Shown here: positions 1 through 8,180 of the stretch, one piece after another
Layout of the letters: every line of letters starts with the position of its first letter
How positions within the stretch are numbered: position 1 is the first letter of the stretch
Program-made: the position numbers and the translations under genes
Notes under the pieces: model-generated
The model's input: the letters and a program-made list of their open reading frames with translations, nothing else
Database searches by the model: none
Told to the model about the DNA's origin: nothing
NCBI GenBank assembly: GCA_900472395.1
Contig: UCHV01000025.1
Coordinates: 1-64,000 of the forward strand
Origin: Hyphomicrobiales bacterium
GTDB lineage: Bacteria; Pseudomonadota; Alphaproteobacteria; Rhizobiales; Rhizobiaceae
Direction: 5' to 3'
DNA: 64,000 nt

Positions 1-549
1 GAGATTTCCGATGCCATGCGTCAGTCGTTCGGCGATCATGCGGCCGTGCCGGAAGTGGTGGGCGACATCTACGGGCCGGCCTATGCCGACGATCCGGAAT
101 ACAGGATGATCGTCTCGCGCCTTGCCGATTATGGCAAGACCGCCGGCAAGCCAAAAATCATGGTCGCCAAGCTTGGGCAGGATGGACACGACCGCGGCGC
201 CAAGGTGATCGCGTCGGCATTCGGCGATATCGGTTTCGAGGTTCTGGCCGGTCCGCTGTTCCAGACGCCGGAAGAGGCGGCGGAGATGGCGATCGCGCAA
301 AAGGTGCAGGTGGTCGGCATGTCGTCGCTGGCAGCAGGCCACAAGACGCTGGCGCCGCAACTCGTCGAGGCGCTGAAGACCAGGGGGGCGGAAAACGTCA
401 TCGTCGTGGTCGGTGGCGTCATTCCGCGCCAGGATTACGATCACCTCATCGAAAACGGCGTTGCCGCCGTGTTCGGACCGGGTACCAACGTGCTCGATGC
501 GGCGCGCGCCATCATCGATCTGATGGAAGGCCGCTTGCGCAACCGATGA
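1..549 (+). CDS. Methylmalonyl-CoA mutase, C-terminal B12-binding part (5' truncated by window edge)
   Basis: The frame is open from base 1, so only the last 182 residues are seen. They contain the cobalamin-binding Rossmann domain: the DxHxxG motif (D61, H63, G66 of the visible part) whose His coordinates the cobalt, then an SSL segment and a VVGGVIP loop, all typical of adenosylcobalamin mutases. Family knowledge: the enzyme interconverts methylmalonyl-CoA and succinyl-CoA in the cytoplasm, in propionate and ethylmalonyl-CoA metabolism. The TIM-barrel catalytic domain lies left of the window. A related acyl-CoA mutase cannot be excluded from the B12 domain alone. Confidence 0.88.
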   Translation, partial: EISDAMRQSFGDHAAVPEVVGDIYGPAYADDPEYRMIVSRLADYGKTAGKPKIMVAKLGQDGHDRGAKVIASAFGDIGFEVLAGPLFQTPEEAAEMAIAQKVQVVGMSSLAAGHKTLAPQLVEALKTRGAENVIVVVGGVIPRQDYDHLIENGVAAVFGPGTNVLDAARAIIDLMEGRLRNR

Positions 550-558
550 TTTCCGGTC

Positions 559-580
559 GGGCAGGCACTGTTGCCTGCCC
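559..580. terminator. Hairpin between convergent genes
   Basis: A perfect 8-bp stem (GGGCAGGC / GCCTGCCC, 6-nt loop) sits between the converging mutase and hydratase genes. No T-run follows on either strand, so it may act as a Rho-assisted or processed 3' end shared by both. Confidence 0.5.
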
Positions 581-600
581 TGTCCATATGTGTCGCGAAA

Positions 601-1362
601 TTATGTCAGCGAAAAGCTGAAGGCCGGTGCGCCGGCCAGCGCCACATCGAAGCGTCCGCCTTCCTTCAGCGGGATTGCGCCGCACAGTGTACCGGTGGTG
701 ATCAATGTGCCCGCCTTTAGAGATCCGGCCGGACGTTCGGAGAGATTGGCGAAATCCAGAAGCCAGGTCAGCACGTCGCCGGTCGCATGTTTTGCCGGTG
801 CCTCGAAGATCGATCCCGAAGCGGAGCGTATCGACAAGGCTGGTGTAGTCGATGGTTCGAGGAATTCTCGGCCGAGCTGCGGGCCGAGCACGTAACCGTC
901 ATTGCCCAGACGGTCGACCAGATAGAGCGGAAACGACACTTTGCCGGCTTCGAGAAGCACGGTGCGCACCAGTTCGGCTCCGAGATGAACCGTGTCGATA
1001 GCGTCCAGAAGATCCGAGCGCCGATAAGGCTCTGCCCGAACCGGCAAATCCTTGCCAAGCTTTACGGCGATCTCGATTTCCAGCAGCGTATCCGTGCACC
1101 ATGGCAGCACCGCACCGGAGCTTTTTTCGATCAGCGGATGAAGACGGGCGACAATCGGCGCTCCATCCGGCGAACGCGCCACTTTCCAGGCATCCTCGAC
1201 CGTGCCTTCGTGGTGCAGTCTTGCCTGCCAGTCCATTGCCTGCGTCATGTCGGGAAGGTTGGGAAAATGGCTGGTGGAAACCCGCTCGCCGCTTTTGCGC
1301 AGGCGTTCCAGTTCGCGGATCACGGCGGTAGCGTCGGTTTCGGTCGTCGATTCGTTCGTCAT
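601..1362 (-). CDS. 2-keto-4-pentenoate hydratase / fumarylacetoacetate hydrolase family protein
   Basis: The 253-residue protein matches the MhpD-type hydratase family in length and in two hallmarks: IEIAVKLGKDLP in the middle and AGTLITTGTLCGA near the end. Members add water to 2-hydroxypentadienoate-type acids in meta-cleavage or related sugar-acid pathways; the substrate here is unknown and no aromatic-degradation gene is nearby. I placed the start at the ATG at 1362 because GGGAG lies a few bases upstream and the family N-terminus aligns there. There is no stop codon between this start and the upstream transporter, so the reading frame is continuous with it (see the next entry). Confidence 0.72.
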   Translation of the reverse strand: MTNESTTETDATAVIRELERLRKSGERVSTSHFPNLPDMTQAMDWQARLHHEGTVEDAWKVARSPDGAPIVARLHPLIEKSSGAVLPWCTDTLLEIEIAVKLGKDLPVRAEPYRRSDLLDAIDTVHLGAELVRTVLLEAGKVSFPLYLVDRLGNDGYVLGPQLGREFLEPSTTPALSIRSASGSIFEAPAKHATGDVLTWLLDFANLSERPAGSLKAGTLITTGTLCGAIPLKEGGRFDVALAGAPAFSFSLT

Positions 1363-2697
1363 AAAGGCACTCCCATTGCGAATGCCATGATTGCGGAGCT
1401 TGCCGTCGAGGTAAAGGCTGCATGTGCCGGCTTCGGTACGCGGCCACGCCGGCGTCTGTCCGCTAGTGATGGAGTTGTGCCCTGTCGTCCGGTGATCGGC
1501 CGGGACAATCGCCTTGCGGCCGAGGATAAATGTCGCAATCGCCAGTGCCGCGACGCCGCCATGCACCCAATAGGCCAAACCATAACCGCCCTGATCGGTT
1601 AGCCAGCCGGCGGCGATATTGCTGAGGGATGCGCCGATGCCCTGAATGGTCATCACCGAGGCAAGCCCGACATTGAAACGGCCGGTGCCCGCCATGATCC
1701 TTTCGACGGCCAATGGCGTTGCGATGCCGATGAGGCCTGCACCGACGCCATCGAGGATCTGCACGGGAAAGATCCAGTCGAAGCCGGTGAAGGTGCCGGC
1801 AATCGCGCCCCGGATCGGCAAGGCGATGAGGGCGACGATGAAGATGAACGAGAGACCGAAGCGGCGGATGAGATAGGGGGCAGCCAGCGCCACGACGATC
1901 ATGGAAACCTGCGCCACGCCGGTGGTGATGGCCGTGGTGCGAAAGGGCGTGCCGAGCTGAACGGAAAAATCCTGGGCGATGAGACGGCTGATCGGCGCAT
2001 TGCCGAAATGGAAGATCATCAAGGTAATAGCAAGCAGGATCAGGCCGCGACTGGCGAACACGACCGATAAGCCGGAAGGTCCGGGAGTGCCTTCATCCTG
2101 CTCCAGGCCACGCGCGGCATTGTGGTCGATGTCGTTCGGATTGATCATGAACACCGACACAAGGGTCGCCAGCGCGGTTGCGATCATCAGGCAGACAATG
2201 CCGGCCATGCCGAACATCACGGTCGCCGCATAGATGGCGGCAAGCGAGGCGACATTGCCGGCATGGTTCCAGAATTCATTGGCAGAGACCTGCCGTGTAA
2301 AGTGCCGCTCGCCGACGAGGCCGAGTGTCAGGCCCATCAAGGCGGGACCGATGATGGCCCCGACGATGGCCGTTGCCGATTGCCCGCCGAAAACGGAAAG
2401 ATTGCCGGGCGCGGCCAGCGTCCACAATGCCGCCGCCGTGACCAGCACGACCGGTATGCTGATCAGCATGCGTTTGTGCCTGGAACTATCCACCCAGGCG
2501 CCGAACAGCGGTGTGGCAACCATGCCCAGCACACCGCCCAATGTGGCGACCATGCCGAGCGTCATCGGCGACCAGCCGCGTGTGGCGAGAAATCCGTCGA
2601 GGAAAGGCCCCAGCCCGTCACGGGCATCGGCAAGGAAAAAGTTGAGAAACGCGAGGGCGATAAGGGAGCGGTTCGTGAGGCTGGTTGTGGTCGGCAT
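601..2697 (-). CDS. MFS transporter reading in frame into the hydratase (single 698-codon frame)
   Basis: About 400 residues from the ATG at 2697 form a 12-helix major facilitator: the first helix is followed by ADARDGLGPFLDGFLATRG and a GAWVDSSRHKR loop typical of MFS cytoplasmic loops. After the last helix (around ILGRKAIVP, near base 1500) the frame runs on for about 45 residues of low-quality linker, then enters the hydratase without a stop. Either the proteins are fused, or the transporter's stop was lost by a point change or frameshift and the hydratase is still made from its own start at 1362. An alternative transporter start is the ATG at 2745. The transported substrate is not predictable; co-transcription suggests a keto-acid or a precursor of the hydratase substrate. 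Confidence 0.6.
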   Translation of the reverse strand: MPTTTSLTNRSLIALAFLNFFLADARDGLGPFLDGFLATRGWSPMTLGMVATLGGVLGMVATPLFGAWVDSSRHKRMLISIPVVLVTAAALWTLAAPGNLSVFGGQSATAIVGAIIGPALMGLTLGLVGERHFTRQVSANEFWNHAGNVASLAAIYAATVMFGMAGIVCLMIATALATLVSVFMINPNDIDHNAARGLEQDEGTPGPSGLSVVFASRGLILLAITLMIFHFGNAPISRLIAQDFSVQLGTPFRTTAITTGVAQVSMIVVALAAPYLIRRFGLSFIFIVALIALPIRGAIAGTFTGFDWIFPVQILDGVGAGLIGIATPLAVERIMAGTGRFNVGLASVMTIQGIGASLSNIAAGWLTDQGGYGLAYWVHGGVAALAIATFILGRKAIVPADHRTTGHNSITSGQTPAWPRTEAGTCSLYLDGKLRNHGIRNGSAFMTNESTTETDATAVIRELERLRKSGERVSTSHFPNLPDMTQAMDWQARLHHEGTVEDAWKVARSPDGAPIVARLHPLIEKSSGAVLPWCTDTLLEIEIAVKLGKDLPVRAEPYRRSDLLDAIDTVHLGAELVRTVLLEAGKVSFPLYLVDRLGNDGYVLGPQLGREFLEPSTTPALSIRSASGSIFEAPAKHATGDVLTWLLDFANLSERPAGSLKAGTLITTGTLCGAIPLKEGGRFDVALAGAPAFSFSLT

Positions 2698-2869
2698 GCC
2701 CAAAAATCCGGTGGCGAAGGTGCGCCTTAACGGAAAAGCCGTCATCCGGTTCCGTCGATAATTCGCCCATGTTGCTTTTATCTGGCTTAACCCATGCGGG
2801 CCGTCTAATTTGCGCTCCGATTCGCTGCCAGAGACGGCAGCACAACCATCTGCGCCGAAGGAGAAAACG

Positions 2870-3838
2870 ATGACGGACGCAAAGAGCGGCATTACCGGGC
2901 TGCGCCCGCATATTTCGGTCGTCGGTGTGGGCGGCGGTGGCGGCAATGCCATCAACAACATGATCGCCGAAAACCTCAACGGCGTCGAATTCATCGCCGC
3001 CAACACGGATGCGCAGGTGCTGGCCACCTCGAAGGCCTCGCGCCGTATCCAGCTCGGCGCGCAGATCACCGAAGGTCTCGGCGCGGGTTCGCTGCCGGAC
3101 GTCGGCCGTGCGGCGGCAGAAGAATCGATCGATGAGATCATGGATCACCTCGCCGGCTCGCATATGTGTTTCGTCACCGCCGGCATGGGCGGCGGCACGG
3201 GCACGGGTGCGGCTCCGGTCATTGCTCATGCGGCACGTTCCGCCGGTATTTTGACTGTCGGCGTTGTCACCAAGCCGTTCACCTTCGAAGGCAACCGTCG
3301 CATGAAGACGGCCGAGGCCGGTATCGAGGCGCTGCGTCAGGCTGCCGATACGGTCATCGTCATTCCCAACCAGAACCTCTTCCGTATCGCCAATGCCAAT
3401 ACCAGCTTTGCCGATGCCTTCATGACCGCCGACCGGGTTCTGTTTTCCGGCGTCGGCTGCATCACCGACCTGATCGTCAAGGAAGGCCTGATCAACCTCG
3501 ACTTTGCCGATGTGAAATCGGTGATGAAGGGCATGGGCCGCGCCATGATGGGCACTGGCGAAGCATCCGGCGAAGGTCGTGCGCTGGCTGCCGCCGAAGC
3601 GGCGATCGCCAACCCGCTTCTGGATGATATTTCCATGAAGGGTGCGCGCGGTGTGCTGATCTCTATTTCGGGCGGATCCGACATGACCCTGTTCGAAGTC
3701 GACGAGGCGGCAAGCCGCATCCGCGACGAAGTTCAGGCAGAAGCAGATATCGTCGTCGGCGCGATTTTCGATCGCAATCTCGATGGTCGTTTCCGCGTTT
3801 CGGTCGTCGCGACCGGTCTCGACGGCAGCGGTCTCTGA
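2870..3838 (+). CDS. ftsZ2: Second, tail-less FtsZ (FtsZ2)
   Basis: The 322-residue tubulin-like GTPase has the glycine-rich N-terminal nucleotide loop, the GGGTGTG signature (residues 107-113) and the T7 synergy loop NLDFADV (209-215) needed to hydrolyse GTP in the neighbouring subunit. It stops right after the globular domain: the long linker and the conserved C-terminal peptide that binds FtsA and other partners are missing. This fits FtsZ2 of Sinorhizobium and Agrobacterium, a second copy distinct from the essential division FtsZ. It would polymerise in the cytoplasm but cannot be anchored by the usual route. The start at 2870 has a strong GAAGGAG site. It stands alone, divergent from the transporter gene, and ends in a textbook terminator. 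Confidence 0.93.
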   Translation: MTDAKSGITGLRPHISVVGVGGGGGNAINNMIAENLNGVEFIAANTDAQVLATSKASRRIQLGAQITEGLGAGSLPDVGRAAAEESIDEIMDHLAGSHMCFVTAGMGGGTGTGAAPVIAHAARSAGILTVGVVTKPFTFEGNRRMKTAEAGIEALRQAADTVIVIPNQNLFRIANANTSFADAFMTADRVLFSGVGCITDLIVKEGLINLDFADVKSVMKGMGRAMMGTGEASGEGRALAAAEAAIANPLLDDISMKGARGVLISISGGSDMTLFEVDEAASRIRDEVQAEADIVVGAIFDRNLDGRFRVSVVATGLDGSGL

Positions 3839-3859
3839 TATATCCCGCTCTCAACGATG

Positions 3860-3890
3860 CCCGTCGGCGCACCCCGCCGACGGGTTTTTT
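3860..3890 (+). terminator. Rho-independent terminator after ftsZ2
   Basis: Ten-base-pair stem (CCCGTCGGCG / CGCCGACGGG) with a 5-nt loop, followed directly by six T residues and placed about 20 nt after the ftsZ2 stop. Confidence 0.93.
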
Positions 3891-4118
3891 ATGCGCGAAA
3901 TCATGTTTCTGTTACATTTCGTGATCGGCGTAGAAAATTGTGTAAAAAAGCCTGAAAACCGGCCTTCGCCATCCCGCCGTGGCAGCCGTATTACAATCAG
4001 CGGGAGCAAAATAATTCCGCCAATTTTGAGAAAATGTTAAAACTGTTGAGCGAATGAGAAAACGAAGGTATTGGTTTCCACGCAAATCACTTTTTTGAAA
4101 TTTTATGATGGCGCGCCT

Positions 4119-5003
4119 GTGAAAAATTTCGGCTTCTCTTTCTGGGCCTCGACGCTCCTGGTATCCACGGCTCTGCTGACGGGATGCACCACGACAAAGG
4201 TCGAAAAGCCTGTCGAACACAAGAAGCCGGCACCGGTCTCCTCCAAGCAGGTTTATCACTACACCACGGCCGATCGCGAATGCCTCAAGCGGGCGATGTA
4301 TTTCGAATCGAAGCGCACCAGCCGTAACGGTTTCATGGCTGTCGGCACCGTCGTCATGAACCGCCTGACATCAGGCGCTTATCCCGACACGATCTGCGGT
4401 GTCGTCGCTCAAAAAAATCAGTTTGCTCCAGGCGTGATGACACGGCTGATGGATGAAGCGACAGCGCCGGATCTCGAAGGTGCCAGCGAGGCGATCCTGC
4501 GCGGCGAGCGTCATCCCGATGTGAAGGACGCGATGTTCTTCCACACCAACGGGCTGAAATTTCCGTACAACAACATGAGTTATGTCGCTGTCGCCGGTGG
4601 CAACGCGTTTTACGAAAAGCGTGGCCGTGACGGCGAGTTGCAGACGCCGGAACCGCTGCCGGTCGGAACCTACATGCTGGCCATGGCAGGGCAGAGCAGT
4701 TCGCCTCAGCAGGCAGCTTTGGCCGATATGGCTCACGGCGGTGTTGCCCCGACCACGGTCGCCCAGGGTGCATTTGCGCCAAATACGATTGCTCCGGGCG
4801 CTGCCGCTCCGGAAGCGGCCACTTCAGGAATTGTCGCTCAAAGCCCGATGATCGAGCAGGTCGTGCTTCCCGCCACCGTGCCTGTTCCGCAGCCCTCGAT
4901 GACCGATTTCCAGCCGCTGCCGATGGTGATACCGGTTCCGCGCCCCAAGCCGGGCCCGAGCAGCCAGCAGGCCGCGCTGGCGCAGCGTTTCCTATATCGC
5001 TGA
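4119..5003 (+). CDS. SleB-type cell wall hydrolase, predicted lipoprotein
   Basis: The 294-residue product begins with a lipoprotein signal ending in the lipobox LLTGC, so it should be anchored in the envelope. A Hydrolase_2 (SleB/CwlJ) domain follows at about residues 50-160, with RAMYFESKR carrying the likely catalytic Glu and the family stretch YPDTICGVV. The last 100 residues are rich in Pro and Ala with APxT-like repeats, a probable wall-spanning linker. Family members cleave peptidoglycan. The GTG at 4119 starts exactly at the signal peptide; an in-frame TTG at 4071 with a nearby AAGG would add 16 residues before it. A paralogue lies at 60325-61530. Confidence 0.82.
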   Translation: MKNFGFSFWASTLLVSTALLTGCTTTKVEKPVEHKKPAPVSSKQVYHYTTADRECLKRAMYFESKRTSRNGFMAVGTVVMNRLTSGAYPDTICGVVAQKNQFAPGVMTRLMDEATAPDLEGASEAILRGERHPDVKDAMFFHTNGLKFPYNNMSYVAVAGGNAFYEKRGRDGELQTPEPLPVGTYMLAMAGQSSSPQQAALADMAHGGVAPTTVAQGAFAPNTIAPGAAAPEAATSGIVAQSPMIEQVVLPATVPVPQPSMTDFQPLPMVIPVPRPKPGPSSQQAALAQRFLYR

Positions 5004-5173
5004 TCTGACGGCGTCAGGCTGGTCTGCCGCCATCAACTTGCCCGTCATACGATAATTCCCACCCGCTGGGCGCAGCCGGTGTGCCGTCCCGTTCTCCGCA
5101 AGACTATGCCGTGTCATACGTCTGTTGCACTCGCTTGCATATAGGCGCAGGAAAGAGTGGGGAGTGAGCGGAC

Positions 5174-6175
5174 GTGAGTCGGAAAATATTCGTCAGCGCC
5201 AAGGATGTTGCGGATCGGGCGGGCGTCTCGCGCTCGGCGGTGTCACGAACATTCACGCCGGGGGCCAGCGTTTCCGAAGAAACCCGGCGCAAGGTCGTGG
5301 AGGCGGCGGAAGCTCTCGGGTACCACGTCAACCATCTGGCCCGCGGCCTGATGCGCAACGAAAGCGGGCTTGTCTGTCTGATCGTTTCGGAGATCGACAC
5401 GCCCTACAGGGCAAACCTCATCCGGGCCTTGTCCCGTCAGCTTCAGAACGCCTCGAAGATCGCCATGCTGATCAATACGGATCGGCCGGACAAAAGCGTC
5501 GACGATGCGCTACGGCTGGCCATCAGTTATCGGGCCGATGCGTCCATCGTCCTTTCCGGCATGCCGGACAAGTCGATCACCGACCTCTGTGTCAAAAGCG
5601 GCCAACGGCTCGTGCTCATCAATCGTGATGAGCAACGCGAAGGCGCGCTGATGATAAACCTGCATGATCGTGAAGCGGCCCGGCGGGCTTTCATCGCTTT
5701 CCACCGTGCCGGTTGCCGCAGGTTTGCATTTGCCAATTCGGATGCCGGAACGCCAAGTCTGATGGCGCGTGAGGAAGGGTTTTGCCAGGCCGCGCGCGAA
5801 CACGGCATCGAGGTCGTGGTGGAACGGTTCGGTGCCACCCGGTATCAGAGCGGCGTTACCCTTGCGCAACGGCTGCTGACGCGGGAAGCGCGCCCCGACG
5901 CGATATTCTGCGCAAACGATCTTCTGGCCTGTGGCGTGATGGATACGGCGCGACACCAGTTCAAGCTGGCGATCCCTGACGATCTCTGCGTGGCGGGCTT
6001 CGATGATATCGAGCAAGCGTCATGGGCGTCTTATCAACTGACGACATTCGCGCAGCCGGTGGAACGCATTGCCGAGGAGGCAGTCGCATGGCTTGGTCAG
6101 CCGATGGTGAGCGACAATTCCTCCTGCAAACTCTCGGCGGAACTGATCTGGCGCGGGTCGGTGAGAGGCGGATAA
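5174..6175 (+). CDS. LacI-family transcriptional regulator
   Basis: The protein has an N-terminal LacI helix-turn-helix (residues 7-30, VSAKDVADRAGVSRSAVSRTF) and hinge, then a periplasmic-binding-protein-like ligand domain ending in VAGFDDIEQASW...LTTFAQP, the usual LacI/GalR C-terminal pattern. The start is GTG with GGGGAG upstream. It stands between sleB-like and deoR-like genes with no obvious target next to it on the same strand, so its regulon and inducer are unknown. It may act on the sugar operon that lies to its right. Confidence 0.88.
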   Translation: MSRKIFVSAKDVADRAGVSRSAVSRTFTPGASVSEETRRKVVEAAEALGYHVNHLARGLMRNESGLVCLIVSEIDTPYRANLIRALSRQLQNASKIAMLINTDRPDKSVDDALRLAISYRADASIVLSGMPDKSITDLCVKSGQRLVLINRDEQREGALMINLHDREAARRAFIAFHRAGCRRFAFANSDAGTPSLMAREEGFCQAAREHGIEVVVERFGATRYQSGVTLAQRLLTREARPDAIFCANDLLACGVMDTARHQFKLAIPDDLCVAGFDDIEQASWASYQLTTFAQPVERIAEEAVAWLGQPMVSDNSSCKLSAELIWRGSVRGG

Positions 6176-6196
6176 CCAGCCTTTCCGTCTGAAGGC

Positions 6197-7006
6197 TTAT
6201 TTTGCGATCAGTATCTCGATGCCGCGCCGCTCGAATTCCTTGGCGTCGCGGTCGGATATGCCGTCATCGGTGATGAACGAATTGATCACGTCGAGCGAGC
6301 CCAGCCGCGTGAACGACGACCGGTTGATCTTGGTGGAGTCAGCCACGAGATAGACGTGTGCCGCGGCCTTGATCATCGCTTCCTTGAGCTGCAGGTCGGC
6401 AAAGCTCGGATAGGTCAGTCCGGCATCGAGCGCGACACCGGCGGTTGCCAGAAACAGTTTCCCGGCGAAGATATTGCGAAAATATTCGACCGATTTGTCG
6501 CCAGACAGCGATAGCGTCGGGGATTTGAACTGGCCGCCGGGCATGTGGACGGCGAAGCTCGGCACCGAACCCAGAATGATGGCGATGTTGAGCGCGTTGG
6601 TGATCAGCGTCAGGTCGCGGCGGTTTGTCAGCCGCGTGGCGATCTCGGTGGTCGTCGTGCCGGCGTCCAGGATCAGTGTTTCGCCGTCCTTGACGAGGCT
6701 TGCCGCCAGAGCGCCGATGCGGCGCTTCTTGTCCATGTTTTCCTGGTGATGCAGCGTCATCGTGCCGCTTTGGGGCGCCACCGTGTTCAGATAGGCGCCG
6801 CCATGTTCGCGGGTGATAAAGCCCTCGTTCTCAAGCCTCTCGAGATCCTGGCGGATCGTGGCTTCCGACACGTGGAAGGCGCTCGCCAGTTCCCTGACGC
6901 GCGCCGATCCCTCTTCCTGAAGCCATTCGAGGATGCGCCGGCGTCTCGGCTCGGACAAAAGTCCGATCATCGTATCCGACGCGTCATGCTCGCCTTTGGC
7001 TTCCAT
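6197..7006 (-). CDS. DeoR-family regulator of the adjacent sugar ABC operon
   Basis: Residues 15-65 form a DeoR winged helix (RRRRILEWLQEEGSARVREL, then ATIRQDLERLENEGFITREHGGA), followed by a DeoRC sugar-phosphate sensor domain with the DAGTTTTEIA loop that binds phosphorylated sugars. It is the last gene of the leftward importer operon, 91 nt after the permease. I prefer the ATG at 7006 over an upstream TTG at 7036 because that TTG lies inside a perfect inverted repeat (7035-7056) that looks like an operator. Likely autoregulatory repressor with a sugar-phosphate inducer. Confidence 0.86.
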   Translation of the reverse strand: MEAKGEHDASDTMIGLLSEPRRRRILEWLQEEGSARVRELASAFHVSEATIRQDLERLENEGFITREHGGAYLNTVAPQSGTMTLHHQENMDKKRRIGALAASLVKDGETLILDAGTTTTEIATRLTNRRDLTLITNALNIAIILGSVPSFAVHMPGGQFKSPTLSLSGDKSVEYFRNIFAGKLFLATAGVALDAGLTYPSFADLQLKEAMIKAAAHVYLVADSTKINRSSFTRLGSLDVINSFITDDGISDRDAKEFERRGIEILIAK

Positions 7007-7034
7007 ATGGCCCTGCCTGAATTGGGGGGATTGC

Positions 7035-7056
7035 AATCGATCGAAACGGATCGATT
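7035..7056. promoter_or_regulatory. Inverted repeat upstream of deoR-type gene, candidate operator
   Basis: Perfect 8-bp arms AATCGATC and GATCGATT with a 6-nt spacer (GAAACG), just before the regulator gene. It contains the ATCGAAA element that is repeated in tandem before the importer operon (11581-11610), which supports binding by the same regulator. Confidence 0.45.
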
Positions 7057-7097
7057 CTCCCTAGACCCTTACAACATCGGTCCGTCGCATAAAACGT

Positions 7098-8180
7098 TCA
7101 ATCGGCGTTCTGTTGCAGCACGACCCGCGCCTGAAGCTTTTGCTGCACCTGATCAACCACGACCGCGGCAATGATCACCAGTCCCTTGATGACCGTCTGC
7201 CAGAAGGACGAAACGCCCATCATGATCAGGCCATCCGCCAGAATGCCGATGACGAAGGCGCCGACGATCGTGCCGCCGATGCGGCCGCGTCCGCCGGACA
7301 TCGAGGTGCCGCCGAGCACGGCTGCGGCAATGGCGTTGAGTTCGAAGGTTTCGCCAGTGGCCGGATGGCTGGCCTGAAGCTGAGAGGAGATGATCAGCCC
7401 GACGAGCGCCGCGCAAAGGCCGGAGAACATGTAGACCAGCATCTTGACGCGATCGACACGAACGCCGGAAAGGGCGGCGCCGCGCTCATTGCCGCCGACC
7501 GCATAGATATGCCGGCCAAGCGGTGTGCGGGTGGCGAGATAGGCCGCGATCAGCGCCACGACCACCATGATCCAGACGGAAACGGGAAGGCCGAAAAACG
7601 TGCCGGAGCCGATCACCCGAAACGTGTCGGAACCGTATTCCGGGTTGCCGGCGAGGTTGGGAAAGGTGCGGCCCTCGGAAAACAGCAGGGCGGCGCCGCG
7701 GGCGACATAAAGCGTGCCGAGCGTGGCGATGAACGGCGCCACGTTGAGCTTGGTTATGAGAAACCCGTTTATCGAGCCTATGAAAATGCCGACCACCAAA
7801 ACGATCAGGCAGATTTCGATGGTGTTGAACTGCAGGCTGTAGGCCACGCCCAGAAAGCCGAGGTCGATGCCGTAAAGCACGAGATAACCGGCCACCATGG
7901 CGCAAAGGCCGACGATGGAACCGACCGACAGGTCGATGCCGCCCGCAATGATGACGAAGGTCATGCCGATGGCCAGAAGGGCATTCAAAGCCACATGTTT
8001 GGATATGATCAGCATATTGCCGGCCGACAGGAAGTTGGGGGCGGCGATGGCGAAAAAGACAAACACAAGGATCAGCGCCACGAAGGTGCGCATGTGCAGA
8101 AGCATCAGTAGCGCCGATGTCCTCGACTTCGAGCCTCCGATGACGGTCTTGACGTTGCCTGCGGCTTCGGTGCTGCTCAT
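7098..8180 (-). CDS. Ribose-type ABC transporter permease (RbsC/AraH family)
   Basis: The 360-residue integral membrane protein has about ten hydrophobic segments and the family signatures GMTFVIIAGGIDLSVGS and LNAIAAAVLGGTSMSGGRGRIGGT. It forms the inner-membrane channel of a carbohydrate importer as a homodimer. Its start overlaps the ATPase stop by 4 bp (ATGA), showing translational coupling. The sugar cannot be read from this subunit; the operon as a whole resembles pentose, tetritol or branched-sugar importers. Confidence 0.92.
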   Translation of the reverse strand: MSSTEAAGNVKTVIGGSKSRTSALLMLLHMRTFVALILVFVFFAIAAPNFLSAGNMLIISKHVALNALLAIGMTFVIIAGGIDLSVGSIVGLCAMVAGYLVLYGIDLGFLGVAYSLQFNTIEICLIVLVVGIFIGSINGFLITKLNVAPFIATLGTLYVARGAALLFSEGRTFPNLAGNPEYGSDTFRVIGSGTFFGLPVSVWIMVVVALIAAYLATRTPLGRHIYAVGGNERGAALSGVRVDRVKMLVYMFSGLCAALVGLIISSQLQASHPATGETFELNAIAAAVLGGTSMSGGRGRIGGTIVGAFVIGILADGLIMMGVSSFWQTVIKGLVIIAAVVVDQVQQKLQARVVLQQNAD

